Below are positions 1 to 7,625 of a DNA stretch of 18,635 nt, in pieces. Source of the stretch: Patescibacteria group bacterium. GTDB lineage: Bacteria > Patescibacteriota > Minisyncoccia > Phycocordibacterales > GWA1-40-21. The notes under the pieces were generated by a model. The model was not told the DNA's origin and ran no database searches. It saw only the letters and a list, made by a program, of their open reading frames with translations. Every line of letters begins with the position of its first letter. Within the stretch, counting starts at the first letter, position 1. The position numbers were made by a program, and so were the translations under genes. The stretch covers positions 1 to 18,635 of the forward strand of contig JAGXAA010000012.1 of NCBI GenBank assembly GCA_018971765.1. The letters run 5' to 3'.

Positions 1-54
1 GCCTTCGGGAAGCTGTTCAAACCTCGCTTTTAATATCTGTTCGCTGTAATTCAT
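1..54 (-). CDS. N-terminal fragment of an unidentified protein (cut by window edge)
   Basis: An ATG at 52-54 on the minus strand opens a frame that stays open to the window edge and reads MNYSEQILKARFEQLPEG. It starts 21 bases after the stop of the VirB6-like gene and runs the same way, so it is probably the next gene of the same operon. Only 18 codons are visible, with no signal peptide in them; the acidic and basic residues suggest a soluble helical start. No Shine-Dalgarno sequence is evident in the short gap. Function cannot be assigned. Confidence 0.5.
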   Translation of the reverse strand, partial: MNYSEQILKARFEQLPEG

Positions 55-75
55 ATTTTTTTGATTGTTGTTTTA

Positions 76-2358
76 TTATTCCTCTTCTTCGTCTTCAGGT
101 TTTTCCCCTCCTTCTTTTTTATTCATTTTTTTGGCTTCCTCTTTGGCTTGCTTCTTTATCATTTTCAAAATCGTTTCGGCATCGCTTTTGCTTTTTCTTA
201 TTTCATCCGCCGCCTCGGTGTATGAAGGAAATATCTTGTCTAAGAAGGCTAGTTTATCACCCCACAGACTCTTGCCAAACGCAGCCCAAGGAAGATTTTT
301 CGCGTACTCTCTTCTCATTTTGTTTCTAACATTATCTCTTTGCGCCGTAAGATTGTTCAATCTACTTTTGATATTATCGGTCTTGGATTCATAATTTTTA
401 ATATTTTCCTGATCCCTACCAAGATCCATTTTGGCGTTTTCTAACTCAGCTTCATATCTATCTGTGTCAACACCCCGTCTCTGAAGGTTTGATCTCTCAT
501 CTTCCAATTTAATATTAGCCGCATTAAATTTTCTTCTTGCCGCATCAGTGGCATCGATGTCCGATTGAACCATTGAATTACTCGATATGGCAAATAATTT
601 TTGATATTCCGCCTCTAGTTCTCTTGCTTTTTCCATTAACTCATCATAACCTTTATGTTCATTTTTCACATCATCCATCTTTTTCTGCGATTTTAGCACT
701 TCATTGCTTAAATCAAACTGATGTAGCGTTCTCTCATCCATCAAGCTTTGTTCTTTTCTTATTGACTTATCCAACTGCCTAGCTTTGCTTTGGGCTATTT
801 CGTCAGCGATCTCCTTCTTTTGTTTGACGGCGTCTTTTTGTTGTTTGGCGAAGCCTCCTTTAGTTCCTCCGAATTCAAGTTTCTCTCCTCTTTTCACTAT
901 TTTTTTGGTCAATCCGCCCCAAAATGGCGATTCGGTGGTCAGATTATTGACAAAATCCGATTTATTTGCCAAATAAGCGGCTCTGCCAACCGTGTTTCTC
1001 CCAGCGACGCCCTGCGCCCAGCCGCGGACTTTGTCGGCGTAAGCGACCATTCCGGCGGAACCCTGCGCCGCCATCGCTTTCGCGGCGATGAGCCCGCCGA
1101 TCATAAGCGCGATCAAGATCACATAGTTCATTATTATCGGGAATGACCCCCCTTGGCCGGATGAGGAAAAAGCGTCATAAAAATCAGCCGCTGGATTCGA
1201 GCTTCCACCTACCGCCTCCCATAATTTGCCGGAATTTATTATGCTGGAAATCAGATAAACAATAAAAAGAAAAACCGGAGCAAAAATCGCCTGACTCTGC
1301 AGCCCCTTCCACCATTTTGAGGAATATTCTTTAAACATTTCAGGAGCAAGTATTCCCAAGAAAGCGACTGGAGAAAAAAGCATATAAAATAAAAGGGCGA
1401 TAAATCTTGTGATAAACAGAAAAGCGGCAGAGAAAAAAGCAAAAGCTGAAACGAGAAACAGGGCGGAACCGCCTAATTGATTCATCGCTATGTTGAAATT
1501 GGTGAACCCTTTGTATGGGTCTGTCTTGTTGTAGACTGAATCCGGAGACGGCATTTGGCTCTGTAATCTCAAGCCCGCCATCATAGTGGTGGAGATGGAG
1601 CCGACGGACACCATCGCCTCCGGCTTCTTACCGGCCTCGGGCTGAGTTTTCCCCACCTCGGTCCTCACAGCGTTGTAAAATCCCATAGCCACGATATTGG
1701 ACGCGTCGATTATGACTTTGGTCATAAAAAGACTGAAGTTTATAAACAAAGCGACCACAATCACATGGGTTAAAAGTTTCTTTATGTCACCTCCGCTGAG
1801 TCCAAGTATCGTTTGGATGGCGATGTACAGCAGTATGAAAATAAAAATCATATTGGCGACATTGAGAATTATTTTATATCCTTGATCAATGACTCCAATA
1901 TTTTCTATATTTTTCTTAAAATCTTTTACGGAAAAATCAACCGCGTAATCTAAAAGATAAGTCGAAAGATTGAATATTCTGGCTGATAAAAACCAAGTAA
2001 AATCAGAAATCCACACCAACAATCTGCCGATCGTAGCGTCCGTGATTTTTTCTGCTCCCCAGTCTCCCGCCGCGTCCACACCTTTCTGGATCAGCACCTG
2101 TCCGGGGATTATGCGTTGAGGATGTTCCAAATAATCTTTACCTGTCGCCACCCAAGCTCCGAGACCAAAATTGTCTTTAACCCAAGTCCACACTCCATTT
2201 TTTTGCGGCGTTTCCGGAGTTTGCGTTTGGTCTTGCGTCATCTGCGCCTCTGCCGCTTTTGGTCCTAAAGGAATTCCAGCAAACGATGGATAAAAAGAAA
2301 GCGCCAGAAAAGCCCCCATGAACGATGTTATGAAAATGTAAGGTATGAATTTTTTCAT
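76..2358 (-). CDS. VirB6/TrbL-like polytopic membrane protein with cytoplasmic coiled-coil tail
   Basis: A 760-residue membrane protein. Residues 1-38 look like a signal peptide or first membrane anchor ending in an A-E-A site. Hydrophobic segments lie at about 112-136, 162-184, 192-217, 297-338 (two passes, with an F-S-P-V-A-F-L-G-I-L-A-P turn), 356-376 and 406-431. This order, with a conserved-looking W-W-K-G loop before the last passes, resembles the VirB6/TrbL family, the inner-membrane channel component of type IV secretion systems. From about residue 440 to the end the protein is charged and heptad-like, rich in K/E/Q, and finishes in a run of acidic residues, so a long cytoplasmic coiled coil is likely. 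The gene follows the PKD-repeat gene by 21 bases in one operon. No VirB4 or VirD4 ATPase lies in the window, so conjugation, DNA uptake or another export role remains open. The family call is from hydrophobic pattern and context, not from an alignment. Confidence 0.7.
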   Translation of the reverse strand: MKKFIPYIFITSFMGAFLALSFYPSFAGIPLGPKAAEAQMTQDQTQTPETPQKNGVWTWVKDNFGLGAWVATGKDYLEHPQRIIPGQVLIQKGVDAAGDWGAEKITDATIGRLLVWISDFTWFLSARIFNLSTYLLDYAVDFSVKDFKKNIENIGVIDQGYKIILNVANMIFIFILLYIAIQTILGLSGGDIKKLLTHVIVVALFINFSLFMTKVIIDASNIVAMGFYNAVRTEVGKTQPEAGKKPEAMVSVGSISTTMMAGLRLQSQMPSPDSVYNKTDPYKGFTNFNIAMNQLGGSALFLVSAFAFFSAAFLFITRFIALLFYMLFSPVAFLGILAPEMFKEYSSKWWKGLQSQAIFAPVFLFIVYLISSIINSGKLWEAVGGSSNPAADFYDAFSSSGQGGSFPIIMNYVILIALMIGGLIAAKAMAAQGSAGMVAYADKVRGWAQGVAGRNTVGRAAYLANKSDFVNNLTTESPFWGGLTKKIVKRGEKLEFGGTKGGFAKQQKDAVKQKKEIADEIAQSKARQLDKSIRKEQSLMDERTLHQFDLSNEVLKSQKKMDDVKNEHKGYDELMEKARELEAEYQKLFAISSNSMVQSDIDATDAARRKFNAANIKLEDERSNLQRRGVDTDRYEAELENAKMDLGRDQENIKNYESKTDNIKSRLNNLTAQRDNVRNKMRREYAKNLPWAAFGKSLWGDKLAFLDKIFPSYTEAADEIRKSKSDAETILKMIKKQAKEEAKKMNKKEGGEKPEDEEEE

Positions 2359-2379
2359 TTTTTATTGACCGTTTGGCGT

Positions 2380-4164
2380 TCAATTGACGATGGCTTTGTC
2401 GTCGCAACTGGCCGTGACGATTTCGTTGCCGTCGCTGACAGTTACTTGAGCCGCCTTGTTTCCCGGTATGGAATATCTGGCGGAAGTCGTGGCGGCGCTT
2501 CCGGAAAGATTATCAGTACCCGCCCAGTTATAAGAATATTCGCCAGCTCCTCCCGTGGCCGCGGCTGTCCATATGAATTGCATTCCGTCATTTTGGGTGG
2601 TATTTCTGGCGCCAGAGAGCGGATCGACCGAACAAGAAGCCGCAAGTTTGCCGCTCGAGACCAAGACCTTGGTGCTGCAGACAACTGTGCTGGTCGCTCT
2701 GTTTTCTTTTGTTACGTCAACCATTGCCGCCTTTGTTCCGCCTGTTTTATAAATCGTTTCAACGCTGGTGCTCGTTCCGAACGGCCCGTCGGGGTCGCTT
2801 GATTTCCATTCGTAAGTGGCGGGCGCTCCGTCCAGAGTCATCGCCGTCCAAAGCACCTTGTCGCCGACGGAAGCGTAATCTTTATCGGCGAAACAAGCGT
2901 CGCTTTTGATTGAAACAGCCACATTGTTTTCGCAGGTTAGTTTGATTGTTTTGCCGTTTTTGGCGGCGGTGACGGAGGCATTTTTTGTTCCGGGTCTCTT
3001 ATACGCGATTTTTACGGTGTCAAGATCGGGCGCGTTATTATGCTCTAGCCCGCTCTTGATTTCATCGCCTTCCCAGACATATGTCGCGTTTTTGTCCGTT
3101 GTGCCGTCATACACGGAAGCCGTCCAGGTGATCTCGTCGCCCGCGAAAACTTGCGTCATATTGGCGGCGCACCAGCCGGTTATTTTTTTTACATCATTGT
3201 TATTATTTGAACCGGAATTCGTGAAGTCTTGAGAAGTGCCACCCCATCCTTTGTTTGAATTCATAGCGGATAATCCTTTCTGAAGAACCATTTTTACCAG
3301 TTGAGTCGTAAGCGCGCCCACTATCTTGTCTATATCATCAGCTATTTCCATTTGTCTTAAACTTGAGCCCAAGGTGTTTTCCAGCTGACTCTCAATGACT
3401 GTGCCAGGAGTCTTGACTGGCCCCCACTTCACGCACTCCTTGGTGTCTTTGTCATAAGCCAAGCACTCTTGAGAAGAGAAAAATCCTTTGCCCCAGTCAA
3501 GCTTTTTGAGCTCCATATCGTTGCGCTGCTTGATTCTTTTTTGAAGTTCGGCATCAACGCTTAGAAAGGCGCTGAAAGGGGCTTGGTTCGGGTTAGTTGT
3601 GATTTGAAACCAGCTTTGCCACCCGCCCTCTTTAAAAGTTCCGTTAAAAAAATTGTTAAAGTTGTTGATAATTCCAGTCAGGGTGCATTTTCTTTTCCTC
3701 TTGAAATTACCCGTTCCCAAAGACAAAGCGATTTTTATATTTAATCTGTAGGGGTCGCAAACCCAGCCCCATTCGGTGCCGTTTATAAATTCACCCGCCA
3801 CTTCGTCTCCCACCCCCAGAAGGAAACTTTTAGGGTCCGTCACGAAAGACGGTCCCCCTTCAAAGCCGTTGTTAATCCAGTCGACTATGCTGTCCGTGAT
3901 GTGTGCCAAAAGAGTTTTCATAACCAGAATATAAATTGAGTTCAAGCTGGTGTGAGGGATAACATGACCAAAAATCGTAACACCCACATATTTTTCTTGG
4001 GTTGGAGGCTGGACTACGGGCACATAGTCATTGCCCGGAATGGGAATGCCGGGAATTTGAGCTTTTGCTGTTTCCGTCGTCAGGCTAAAAAAAAGTCCGG
4101 AGAACATCATTGACAAGATAATCGCAACAACCGATATTTTTTTATAGAAAAATCCCATTCTCAT
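2380..4164 (-). CDS. Secreted protein with three PKD/Ig-like repeats
   Basis: A 594-residue exported protein. Residues 1-35 form a signal peptide (basic start, hydrophobic core, cleavage near A-K-A-Q). Residues 36-320 show no domain I recognise and carry a few Cys. Three related beta-sandwich repeats follow at about 329-418, 420-505 and 507-594. Each contains a G/N-D-x-[VIM]-x-[WF]-T-A core followed by Y-x-W, typical of PKD-type folds, and each has one Cys at its start and one near its end (about 332/411, 424/496, 511/587), which suggests a disulfide per repeat outside the cell. The ATG overlaps the stop of the upstream gene as ATGA, so translation is coupled; a second in-frame ATG two codons later is possible. 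It sits directly before the VirB6-like gene and may be the outward-facing partner of that membrane complex. That role is inference. Confidence 0.75.
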   Translation of the reverse strand: MRMGFFYKKISVVAIILSMMFSGLFFSLTTETAKAQIPGIPIPGNDYVPVVQPPTQEKYVGVTIFGHVIPHTSLNSIYILVMKTLLAHITDSIVDWINNGFEGGPSFVTDPKSFLLGVGDEVAGEFINGTEWGWVCDPYRLNIKIALSLGTGNFKRKRKCTLTGIINNFNNFFNGTFKEGGWQSWFQITTNPNQAPFSAFLSVDAELQKRIKQRNDMELKKLDWGKGFFSSQECLAYDKDTKECVKWGPVKTPGTVIESQLENTLGSSLRQMEIADDIDKIVGALTTQLVKMVLQKGLSAMNSNKGWGGTSQDFTNSGSNNNNDVKKITGWCAANMTQVFAGDEITWTASVYDGTTDKNATYVWEGDEIKSGLEHNNAPDLDTVKIAYKRPGTKNASVTAAKNGKTIKLTCENNVAVSIKSDACFADKDYASVGDKVLWTAMTLDGAPATYEWKSSDPDGPFGTSTSVETIYKTGGTKAAMVDVTKENRATSTVVCSTKVLVSSGKLAASCSVDPLSGARNTTQNDGMQFIWTAAATGGAGEYSYNWAGTDNLSGSAATTSARYSIPGNKAAQVTVSDGNEIVTASCDDKAIVN

Positions 4165-5129
4165 ATTTTATTCCAAAAATTGCCCGATTCTTCTTCGGAA
4201 AAAATTATTCCGTTTTTTAAGAAATAATCGGCTATTGACCTAAGCAAATTGTTTTCCTTGCTGGCCGCGTCCGAATGTTTCTGCAGACCGATCATCGCGA
4301 CAATGGGATCATTTCCAAGCGAACCGAATCCCTTAAGTCCTTCAGCGCTCGCTCTGTAGTCGTTCAGAATTTCCGTATGAGCATCCGCGAGACCCTTGGG
4401 AACTTGCAATTTTGACAATTCTTGCGTCATTTTGAGATAGAGATCGGAGGCACGCGCGACGCCTCTGGTGAATTCCGGGCTTGTGATGCCGGCTGGATCT
4501 TCCGAGCCGACTACGGGATTTTGCATATACAGACTGTCATATTTATTTCTTATCATAGCGAATGAATTTCCATATTTTTTTACAGAGAGTTTGTCAGAGT
4601 CGGGGAAAGTTTTTAAATCTTTGACAAAATAATACGTCACCGTGTCTTTGTTTCTGATTTCCGACACCAGATTCATCATTGCCTTGTTTATGGAATCGTC
4701 ATTTAAATTTCGGGATTGTTTCAAATTTATGTATTCGGCAAAAAGTTTCTTACCTAGAAGATTCGTTTCTGTGTCGGTGGCATATTGATTACCCGCGATA
4801 TTACCGTTCAAATTATTTAGAGATTTTTCGTCAATTTCCTTCATTTTCCTTCTGACTTTCTCCGCATCCGGCACGCCTGTATTGCCGGTGTCGGGATTAT
4901 GCGGATCAAGTCCCCACAGAGTTTCTTCCCAATCCTTGACCCCGTCTCCGTCCGAATCAACATTCATAATTTCCGCTGGATTTCTCACGACTTTAACTTC
5001 AGTGATTGCTTTTGTCTTCGCGGGGGGTTCTTTTTTCATTCCCATCAATAAGAAAAACACCCCTCCAAGTATGGAAAAAGTCGAAAATAATAAAATTATT
5101 TTTTTAGATCGCGATTTCAAATTATTCAA
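4161..5129 (-). CDS. Membrane-anchored protein with a DxDxDG calcium-binding-type loop
   Basis: The open frame runs from a TTG at 5184-5186, but a strong extended -10 box (TGGTATAAT, 5145-5153) lies inside that longer frame, so the real start must be downstream; TTG at 5127-5129 or 5118-5120 are the candidates and no ATG fits before the membrane segment. From 5129 the product is about 322 residues: a short basic N-terminus, one transmembrane helix, then an external domain. Soon after the helix comes DSDGDGVKDWEETLWGLDP, a thrombospondin-type-3/EF-hand-like loop expected to bind Ca. The remainder is mostly helical and unrecognised. It is first in the operon with the PKD and VirB6-like genes and overlaps the PKD gene by four bases (ATGA). 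A surface or envelope role in that complex is likely; the exact start and function are uncertain. Confidence 0.65.
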   Translation of the reverse strand: MNNLKSRSKKIILLFSTFSILGGVFFLLMGMKKEPPAKTKAITEVKVVRNPAEIMNVDSDGDGVKDWEETLWGLDPHNPDTGNTGVPDAEKVRRKMKEIDEKSLNNLNGNIAGNQYATDTETNLLGKKLFAEYINLKQSRNLNDDSINKAMMNLVSEIRNKDTVTYYFVKDLKTFPDSDKLSVKKYGNSFAMIRNKYDSLYMQNPVVGSEDPAGITSPEFTRGVARASDLYLKMTQELSKLQVPKGLADAHTEILNDYRASAEGLKGFGSLGNDPIVAMIGLQKHSDAASKENNLLRSIADYFLKNGIIFSEEESGNFWNKI

Positions 5130-5144
5130 ATGAAACTTATTGAA

Positions 5145-5153
5145 ATTATACCA
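5145..5153 (-). promoter_or_regulatory. Extended -10 promoter of the Ca-loop/PKD/VirB6-like operon
   Basis: The minus strand reads TGGTATAAT, a perfect extended -10 element (TGn plus TATAAT). No good -35 hexamer lies 16-18 bases upstream, as expected for extended -10 promoters. Transcription would start near 5138, leaving only about 9-18 bases before the TTG start candidates and no Shine-Dalgarno sequence. Confidence 0.55.
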
Positions 5154-5228
5154 AAGATAAAAATTATTGGATAGGCAAATCGGCAATTTTCGGAGGATAA
5201 CTGAAAAATATAGTTTCGCGATTCAAAA

Positions 5229-5239
5229 TGATATATACT
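5229..5239 (+). promoter_or_regulatory. Possible -10 region for the peptidoglycan-binding protein gene
   Basis: The plus strand reads TGATATATACT just upstream of the ATG at 5255. It offers either an extended -10 (TGa-TATATA) or TATACT at 5234-5239. The mRNA leader would be about 8-12 bases with no Shine-Dalgarno motif. The element faces away from the divergent promoter at 5145-5153, so 5145-5254 would serve both operons. Confidence 0.35.
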
Positions 5240-5254
5240 TAAGCATATTTTAGT

Positions 5255-6370
5255 ATGGGCATTTTTGATTTTAAAAAACCTTTTCTTTTTTTCGTTTTCT
5301 TATCCGTCTTTTCGATTATTTTCTTTTTTTATTTAAGCGCAAAAGACTCTTTTGCGTTAAGTGATGATAAACGGCAAAATTCTTTCTTTTTTACTAAAGA
5401 TCTCAAAATAGGCGACACGAATGAAGACGTTAGGATTTTACAGAGAGTGTTGAACGGCAACCCCGAAACGGAAGTTTCGTCTTACGGCGAGGGCTCTTCG
5501 GGCAATGAAACTGTTTTTTTTGGAACGCTGACTAAAAACGCCGTTGTGAAATTTCAAGAGCTTTACGCTTCGGATATTTTGCGTCCCTTGGGACTTCAAA
5601 AAGGAACGGGGTTTGTGGGGATTACAACTCGTCTGAAGCTCAATTCTTTGATCGGAGAAGGCGATACGAAAAAACAATCATTTTCTTCCGGTTCTCAATC
5701 CGCGAGTCAAAGCGCGAATTCTAAAGACAACGGTTCAACTTCTCCTGTTGACGGTTCCTCCGTGTCGACTTTTCTCAAATCCTCTTTTGAAGCGCCGGGC
5801 GTGCGAGTTTATAACACTTCCGAATATCAAATAAAACCCGGCGCCATGATTTCTGTCGCTGGAGAAGGATTCGCGCCGACGGCAAACATTATTCACCTTG
5901 GAGACGGCTATGTGATTAAGGATATTAAAGCCGACGGCAGTTCCTCTTTATCCTTTATATTTCCCAAGGATTTGCCAATCGGAGAATACGGCATTTGGGT
6001 TGAAAATGAAAACGGAACAAGCAAAAATCAAGGCTTCGATGTATTTTTTTTGGTGACAAATACTCCCGTAAAGAGACCGATTATTGGCAGGGTCTCTCCT
6101 TCCGTCGCCCTGCTTGACGAAGAAATCACGCTCTCTGGCTCAGGTTTTGCCTCAGATGGAAATAACATATATTCGAGTTTTGGAAATATTTTTAAATTAC
6201 CTTCTTCTGACGGCAGAACATTGAAATTCAAAGCATCTTCTCTGTCTGAAATTTACAGATTGCAGAAAGTCGCAAATATTGTTAAAGGCAAAAATCTTAA
6301 AGGGTGGCTTTATGTCGAAAGCGGCAATGGCACAAGTAAAGATCCGACTGAATTCTCAATTAAAATTTAA
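5255..6370 (+). CDS. Surface protein: peptidoglycan-binding domain plus two IPT/TIG-like domains
   Basis: A 371-residue exported protein. Residues 8-29 are one strongly hydrophobic helix, either an uncleaved anchor or a signal peptide. Residues about 44-135 match a peptidoglycan-binding-domain-1 pattern: L-x-x-G-D-x-x-x-D-V-R-x-L-Q-R-x-L-N, then F-G-x-x-T-x-x-A-V-x-x-F-Q. A Ser/Gln/Asn-rich linker (about 138-175) leads to two IPT/TIG-like beta domains at about 181-270 and 275-371, each with P-G-x-x-[IV]-x-[VL]-x-G-x-G-F and a closing N-G-T-S-K stretch. The layout suggests a cell-wall-attached protein that displays Ig-like domains. It is the first of two plus-strand genes, followed after five bases by a small secreted protein. 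The ATG is chosen because the signal segment begins there; there is no Shine-Dalgarno site. Confidence 0.75.
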   Translation: MGIFDFKKPFLFFVFLSVFSIIFFFYLSAKDSFALSDDKRQNSFFFTKDLKIGDTNEDVRILQRVLNGNPETEVSSYGEGSSGNETVFFGTLTKNAVVKFQELYASDILRPLGLQKGTGFVGITTRLKLNSLIGEGDTKKQSFSSGSQSASQSANSKDNGSTSPVDGSSVSTFLKSSFEAPGVRVYNTSEYQIKPGAMISVAGEGFAPTANIIHLGDGYVIKDIKADGSSSLSFIFPKDLPIGEYGIWVENENGTSKNQGFDVFFLVTNTPVKRPIIGRVSPSVALLDEEITLSGSGFASDGNNIYSSFGNIFKLPSSDGRTLKFKASSLSEIYRLQKVANIVKGKNLKGWLYVESGNGTSKDPTEFSIKI

Positions 6371-6375
6371 ATTTT

Positions 6376-6744
6376 ATGAAAATATTTAGAATATCATCCT
6401 TAATAGCATTAGCATTTTTACTTTTGTTCAGCTTGATTCCGTCGGCAAAAGCCGGTCCTCCGTACGGAGGCCGCGCTATTTTTACGATTCCTTGCGTTTG
6501 CAGCGCGAGACTGTGGATATATTTTGATCCGCTCTATCTTTCCTCGTCTTTTCCAACATCGGGCGCTTTGGAATATTCCTTCGCTACTCGTTTGTATGAA
6601 CATTACAATATTGGCGCGCCTGGGGCATGGCATTTGGGCGATTACACCAAATCTTCGAGATGTTATATTTATACGGGTAAATCTTGTTCCCGTTTGCCTT
6701 CTTCAGGCCTAATGACTAAAGCTGGCATAGGGTTTCCTTTGTAA
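6376..6744 (+). CDS. Small secreted cysteine-containing protein
   Basis: A 122-residue protein with a clear signal peptide (about 1-26, cleavage after A-K-A before G-P-P-Y). The mature part is roughly 96 residues, rich in aromatic residues and Gly/Ser/Pro, with four Cys at about 40, 42, 96 and 104 (P-C-V-C and R-C-x7-C), able to form two disulfides after export. It begins five bases after the preceding stop and probably is translated by coupling. Its last 29 bases overlap the 3' end of rsmA on the other strand. I do not recognise a named family; a secreted or pilus-associated small protein is the most that can be said. Confidence 0.6.
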   Translation: MKIFRISSLIALAFLLLFSLIPSAKAGPPYGGRAIFTIPCVCSARLWIYFDPLYLSSSFPTSGALEYSFATRLYEHYNIGAPGAWHLGDYTKSSRCYIYTGKSCSRLPSSGLMTKAGIGFPL

Positions 6745-7534
6745 TCCGTTTCCACTGCTCAAGTTTTATGTCTTCAGCCCTAGCTTTCGGGGGGATTGCG
6801 CAGGTTTCAAAAATTTTTTCCAAATCTTCTCTGTTTTTTGCCAAATGTCCCATATTTCTTGCCAAAAGTTTTCTTTTGTGAGCGAATCCCGCTTTGACCA
6901 GTTCGAAAAATTTTTTTTCCTCGCCGTCGTCCTTGAAAAAAACGCGGGAAATGTCGTCTATGAGCAATATCGCCGAATCGATTTTAGGTTTCGGAGAAAA
7001 ATTTTCTTTTGACACCTTGCCGATATTCTTCGGTTTGCCGTAAGCCTTTACGCTTATGGAAAGGATGCTTTCTTTTCCGTCATTGGCGACAATTCTTTTG
7101 ACCACTTCTTTTTGAAGGAGGATCACCATTTTGGAAGGCTGGTTTTCGCCGGATAAAAATTTTCGCAAAAATTGTCCGGTGATGTAATAAGGAATGTTTG
7201 CCAGAAGTTTGTAGGTTTTAGGTTTTAGGTTGTGGGTTGTGGGGTTGAAATCAAGAATGTCGCCGTGAATGAGCTCGAGCTTGCCACTGGCGATGTCTGC
7301 GGAGAATTTTTGGCGGAGGAATTCCATTAAAACATCATCTTTTTCAACAGCGATGACTTTATCGGCTTTTTTGAGCAATTCCTCCGTGAGGGCGCCTTTG
7401 CCGGGGCCAGCTTCAAGGACAATGTCCTTTTCTCCCACTTCCCCCGCCTCAACCATAGCCGAAAGCGCCTTTTTTGATTTCAAAAAATTCTGCCCGAGCG
7501 ATTTTTTCGCTTTAATATTTAAAAATTCATTCAT
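6716..7534 (-). CDS. rsmA: 16S rRNA (adenine(1518)-N6/adenine(1519)-N6)-dimethyltransferase
   Basis: RsmA (KsgA) dimethylates two adjacent adenines in the last hairpin of 16S rRNA, using S-adenosylmethionine, late in 30S assembly. The 272-residue product has the family's normal length. Motifs seen in order: K-S-L-G-Q-N-F-L near residue 11; SAM-binding V-L-E-A-G-P-G-K-G-A-L-T at about 39-50; V-I-A-V-E-K-D as the acidic ribose-binding strand; G-D-I-L near 91; catalytic N-I-P-Y at about 114-117; and F-S-P-K-P-K-I-D-S-A in the C-terminal half. Residues about 98-109, between G-D-I-L and N-I-P-Y, are encoded by five tandem heptamers (7209-7243) and form a loop unusual in composition. The gene lies downstream of uvrD in the same direction, and converges with the small secreted protein gene, overlapping it by 29 bases. 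Confidence 0.95.
   Translation of the reverse strand: MNEFLNIKAKKSLGQNFLKSKKALSAMVEAGEVGEKDIVLEAGPGKGALTEELLKKADKVIAVEKDDVLMEFLRQKFSADIASGKLELIHGDILDFNPTTHNLKPKTYKLLANIPYYITGQFLRKFLSGENQPSKMVILLQKEVVKRIVANDGKESILSISVKAYGKPKNIGKVSKENFSPKPKIDSAILLIDDISRVFFKDDGEEKKFFELVKAGFAHKRKLLARNMGHLAKNREDLEKIFETCAIPPKARAEDIKLEQWKRITKETLCQL
7209..7243. repeat. Five tandem TTKTRGG heptamers inside rsmA
   Basis: The plus strand holds five back-to-back 7-mers: TTGTAGG, TTTTAGG, TTTTAGG, TTGTGGG, TTGTGGG. They lie inside rsmA and, on the minus strand, encode a P-T-T-H-N-L-K-P-K-T-Y-K loop without breaking the frame (35 bases, with the flanking sequence restoring frame). The same heptamers occur upstream of uvrD at 9604-9631. 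Confidence 0.8.
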
Positions 7535-7567
7535 AGTATTTATTTTTGACAGTCATCTGGCGGTCTG

Positions 7568-7614
7568 ATTTGGTACTCCGACTACCAAGCCGCTTGGTAG
7601 TCGGAGTACCAAAT
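7568..7614. repeat. 47-bp perfect palindrome between uvrD and rsmA
   Basis: Two 23-base arms, 7568-7590 and 7592-7614, are exact reverse complements around a single central base. Each arm is itself a small inverted repeat, TTGGTA-7-TACCAA (7570-7588 and 7594-7612), with loops CTCCGAC and GTCGGAG that are complementary. The DNA or RNA could form one long hairpin or two short hairpins whose loops can pair. It lies in the 91-base gap between the uvrD stop and the rsmA start. There is no T-tract on either side, so a standard intrinsic terminator is unlikely; a REP/palindromic mobile element or an RNA processing site are alternatives. Confidence 0.85.
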
Positions 7615-7625
7615 TCTTTATAATT

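Noticed and set aside
5130..5186. Longer N-terminus of the Ca-loop protein from TTG 5184-5186
   Set aside because: The strong extended -10 promoter lies inside this stretch, and the extra residues precede the membrane anchor without adding a recognisable element.
7568..7614. Palindrome as an intrinsic terminator of uvrD
   Set aside because: Stem is far longer than usual and no T-tract follows on either strand.
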